From contig NZ_NVEC01000096.1 in the NCBI RefSeq assembly GCF_002571225.1, positions 16,316 to 80,315 on the forward strand: a stretch of DNA of 64,000 bases, given 5' to 3'. This document shows positions 61,679-64,000 of this stretch, one piece after another (positions within the stretch are counted from its first letter, which is position 1; every line of letters begins with the position of its first letter). The position numbers and the translations under genes are program-made. A model generated the notes under the pieces. That model worked only from the letters and a program-made list of their open reading frames with translations, was not told the DNA's origin and searched no databases. This DNA comes from Bacillus sp. AFS059628. GTDB taxonomy: Bacteria; Bacillota; Bacilli; Bacillales; Bacillaceae_G.

Positions 61679-64000
61679 CTATACATTTGTTTCCTGCATA
61701 GCAGCGAATTCATCCTCAGAAATAAGGACATCTCTTGGCTTCGTTCCTCTTGCTTCAGAAATAATTCCTTGCGATTGCATCTCTTCAATGAGACGTGCCG
61801 CGCGATTATAACCGATGCGGAATTTTCGCTGTACAGAAGATGTGGACGCTCCCCCTTGTTCTACAACAAATTGACATGCTTCGAAGAACAATTCGTCTTC
61901 CGACTCAGCTTGTTCTGTTTTCGCTAATAAATCCTCTTGCTTAAATAAGTAATTCGGCTTCATTTGCTTTTTCACATGATCAACTGTCTTTTCAATCTCA
62001 TCATCCGATACATATACACCTTGTACACGAACAGGCTTAGATGTACCGTTCCCTAAGAATAACATATCACCACGGCCAAGTAATTTCTCCGCGCCACCAA
62101 TATCGATAATCGTACGCGAATCAACTTGAGATGATACAGTAAACGCAATACGCGTTGGAATGTTTGACTTAATTAAACCTGTAATAACATCTACAGATGG
62201 ACGCTGCGTCGCTACTAATAAATGAATACCACAAGCACGTGCTTTTTGCGCAATACGACAAATCGCTTCCTCAACATCACCAGGTGCTACCATCATTAAG
62301 TCGGCTAACTCGTCAATGACAATAACGATATAAGGTAATGTTTCTCCCGGAATTTCTCGCTCACTTACAATAGTATTGTAACGAGTTAAATCACGAGCAC
62401 CTGCGTGCGCAAACAATTCATAACGGCGCTCCATTTCTTCAACTGCCCACTTTAATGCAGCTGTCGCAGCTTTTACATCCGTAATAACAGGTGCGACAAG
62501 ATGCGGAACAGAATTGTATGGTGCAAGCTCAACCATCTTCGGATCGATTAACATTAACTTCACTTCATGTGGTTTCGCTTTATATAAAATGCTCGTTAAA
62601 ATTGCGTTAATACACACACTTTTACCAGAACCGGTTGCACCCGCAATTAGTCCGTGTGGCATTTTTCGAATATCCGTTACAATTGGATCACCTGAAATAT
62701 CAAGCCCAAGCGCAACTGTAAGCGGTGATTCGCTCTTTGTAAACACAGGACTTCTTAAAATTTCACGAAGAAATACTGGCTTACTTTCTTTATTTGGAAC
62801 TTCAATTCCAATGGCACTCTTCCCTGGAATCGGTGCTTCAATACGAATATCTTTCGCCGCTAAGCTTAACTTAATATCATCACTTAAATTTGTAATTTTA
62901 TTTACTTTCACACCTGGATCTGGCTGTACTTCAAAACGAGTGACTGCCGGACCCTGCGATACATTAATAACATGTGCGCCAACGTGGAAATTATTAAAGG
63001 TAGTATCTAATAATTCTTTCTGTTCTTCCAGCCATTCTGTATTATCTAACGCTGCTTGCTGCGGAATCGATAGTAATGTTAATGGCGGAACCGCATATGT
63101 CGGTGGTGTTTGCAATACATTTCGCATATCGTTCTCTCTTTGATTTACAATATATGCTTTCTCTTCTACTTCCGTACTTGAAATTGGCTTTTGTACTTGC
63201 TCTGCCACTACTTGCTGCATTGGCTTTTCTTCCACTTGTGGTTCTACCACCACTTGCTGCATTGGCTTTTCTTCTACTTGTGGTTCTACTGCCACTTGCT
63301 GCATTGGCTTTTCTTCCACTTGTGGTTCCACTGCCACTTGCTGCATTGGCTTTTCTTCCACTCGTGGTTCTACCACCACTTGCTGCATTGGCTTTTCTTC
63401 TACTTGTGGTTCTACTGCTACTTGCTGCATTGCTGTTTCTTCTACTTGTGGTTCCACTGCCACTTGCTGCATTGGTTTTTCTTCCACTTGTGGTTCCACT
63501 GCCACTTGTTGCATTGGTTTTTCTTCTACTTGTTGTACAGGCTTATTCTCTACTCGTTCTTTCATAGAAGATTGCATTGCATTTGCTCTAGCCGCATGTC
63601 TTTCCATTAATCTCGTTCTGTCTTGTTTCAACATAACAACATTGAATGGTACATGACGCTTTTTCTCACGTTTTGGTTCTTCTTTTTGTACAACTGGTGA
63701 CGCTTCTGCGACCGGTGTTTCCTCCACAACTGGTTGTTCTTCTGCAATCACTGCTTCTTCCACAACTGGTCGCTCTTCTGCAATTAAAACATCCGCAAAG
63801 TTTTGAACATCTTTCTTCGTTTGTTCATCAGCCTCAGCATCAAGTATGAATTCATTCGTTTGTTCAATTGCTTCATTTAACACCATTTCTTGCTGTGTTT
63901 CCTTAAGTGCTACAGGTTCTGCTTCTTCTGGCGCTTCTGTTTCCGCAATTACTTCCTCTTCTTCTGACTCTTCCGCTTCTGCAACTACTTCCACTTCTGC
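61679..64000 (-). CDS. sftA: DNA translocase SftA (FtsK/SpoIIIE family), N-terminus beyond the window
   Basis: 773 codons of a soluble FtsK-type motor; the frame stays open through base 64000, so the start is missing. N-terminal visible part: very acidic Glu/Val/Ala-rich linker, then eight 14-residue repeats, then the motor from about 63100: Walker A IAGATGSGKSVCINAIL, Walker B VIVIDELADLMMVAPGDVEE, and a C-terminal gamma winged helix (ACQFVVEQGGASTSSVQRKF, then IGYNRAARLIEEM) that reads polar DNA motifs. SftA clears DNA from the closing septum. No transmembrane segment is visible, unlike SpoIIIE. Confidence 0.94.
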   Translation of the reverse strand, partial: AEVEVVAEAEESEEEEVIAETEAPEEAEPVALKETQQEMVLNEAIEQTNEFILDAEADEQTKKDVQNFADVLIAEERPVVEEAVIAEEQPVVEETPVAEASPVVQKEEPKREKKRHVPFNVVMLKQDRTRLMERHAARANAMQSSMKERVENKPVQQVEEKPMQQVAVEPQVEEKPMQQVAVEPQVEETAMQQVAVEPQVEEKPMQQVVVEPRVEEKPMQQVAVEPQVEEKPMQQVAVEPQVEEKPMQQVVVEPQVEEKPMQQVVAEQVQKPISSTEVEEKAYIVNQRENDMRNVLQTPPTYAVPPLTLLSIPQQAALDNTEWLEEQKELLDTTFNNFHVGAHVINVSQGPAVTRFEVQPDPGVKVNKITNLSDDIKLSLAAKDIRIEAPIPGKSAIGIEVPNKESKPVFLREILRSPVFTKSESPLTVALGLDISGDPIVTDIRKMPHGLIAGATGSGKSVCINAILTSILYKAKPHEVKLMLIDPKMVELAPYNSVPHLVAPVITDVKAATAALKWAVEEMERRYELFAHAGARDLTRYNTIVSEREIPGETLPYIVIVIDELADLMMVAPGDVEEAICRIAQKARACGIHLLVATQRPSVDVITGLIKSNIPTRIAFTVSSQVDSRTIIDIGGAEKLLGRGDMLFLGNGTSKPVRVQGVYVSDDEIEKTVDHVKKQMKPNYLFKQEDLLAKTEQAESEDELFFEACQFVVEQGGASTSSVQRKFRIGYNRAARLIEEMQSQGIISEARGTKPRDVLISEDEFAAMQETNV
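63194..63529 (-). repeat. 42-bp tandem repeat (eight units) in sftA
   Basis: Eight in-frame units encode 14 residues each, consensus VEEKPMQQVAVEPQ. Unit 3 has VEETAMQQ, unit 4 ends in R, units 4 and 7 have VVVEP and unit 8 has degenerated to VVAEQV. The repeats lie in the disordered linker before the motor, so unit number can change without breaking the frame. Confidence 0.95.

Noticed and set aside
63076-63610. Long Leu-rich frames on the plus strand opposite the sftA repeats
   Set aside because: They are antisense shadows of the 42-bp repeats; hydrophobic Leu/Val repeats arise simply from reading the complement of Glu/Gln-rich codons, and there is no ribosome-binding site.

Overview
The window is a chromosomal segment of a spore-forming, low-GC Firmicute, almost certainly a member of the Bacillus cereus group. 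The gene order matches the ackA-ytxK-tpx ... thiI-iscS-ezrA ... rpsD-tyrS-acsA-acuABC-ccpA-ytxGJ-murC-sftA stretch known from Bacillus subtilis. The proteins (GerW-type YtfJ, an alpha/beta SASP, a Gram-positive ThiI, CcpA, RefZ) are typical Bacillus versions. No rRNA, tRNA or CRISPR array was seen.

Layout. 1-18416 is core: start of ackA, ytxK, tpx, sporulation genes ytfI-ytfJ, NAD kinase, an amidohydrolase, a VOC protein with a LexA-like box, an acyl-CoA ligase, a SASP, the thiI-iscS sulfur-transfer pair, ezrA, a divergent LysR/EamA pair, refZ, a free-methionine-sulfoxide reductase beside a methionine gamma-lyase, and rpsD with a long leader. 34301-64000 is core again: tyrS with a tyrosine T-box, an ECF sigma locus, maltose acetyltransferase, the acetyl-CoA control divergon acsA/acuABC, a two-component system, mscL, ccpA, ytxGJ, an M29 aminopeptidase, small membrane and lipoprotein genes, MerR and PadR transcription units, murC, a nicotinate phosphoribosyltransferase and most of the DNA translocase gene sftA.

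Between them, 18399-34297 is a 15.9-kb integrated element bounded by a 19-bp direct repeat that is the last 18 bases of rpsD plus one. It carries a tyrosine integrase next to the right repeat, a divergent repressor/Cro switch with two clear promoters, a DUF771/excisionase-like protein, a primase-helicase, an iteron-rich AT-rich origin candidate, an ArpU/RinA-like late regulator, a terminase small subunit and a GC-rich cos-like block. It has no capsid, portal, tail, large terminase or lysis genes. That is the plan of a phage satellite (PICI/SaPI-like).

Between the packaging genes and the left attachment site, where satellites of this kind usually carry anti-phage cargo, sit two unusual cassettes. 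One is a convergent, overlapping sce7726/sce7725-type pair (PD-(D/E)XK-like plus beta-family protein). The other is an operon of a possible RNase H-fold protein and a soluble Hanks-type kinase, followed by a 63-residue protein and a protein with a HEPN-like Rx4H motif; this group is flanked by a duplicated ~85-bp terminator segment. A zinc-finger-like 303-residue protein, an acetyltransferase-like protein and several gene remnants fill the rest. The cargo is the best candidate in the window for an undescribed system; its defence role is inferred from position and domain types only.
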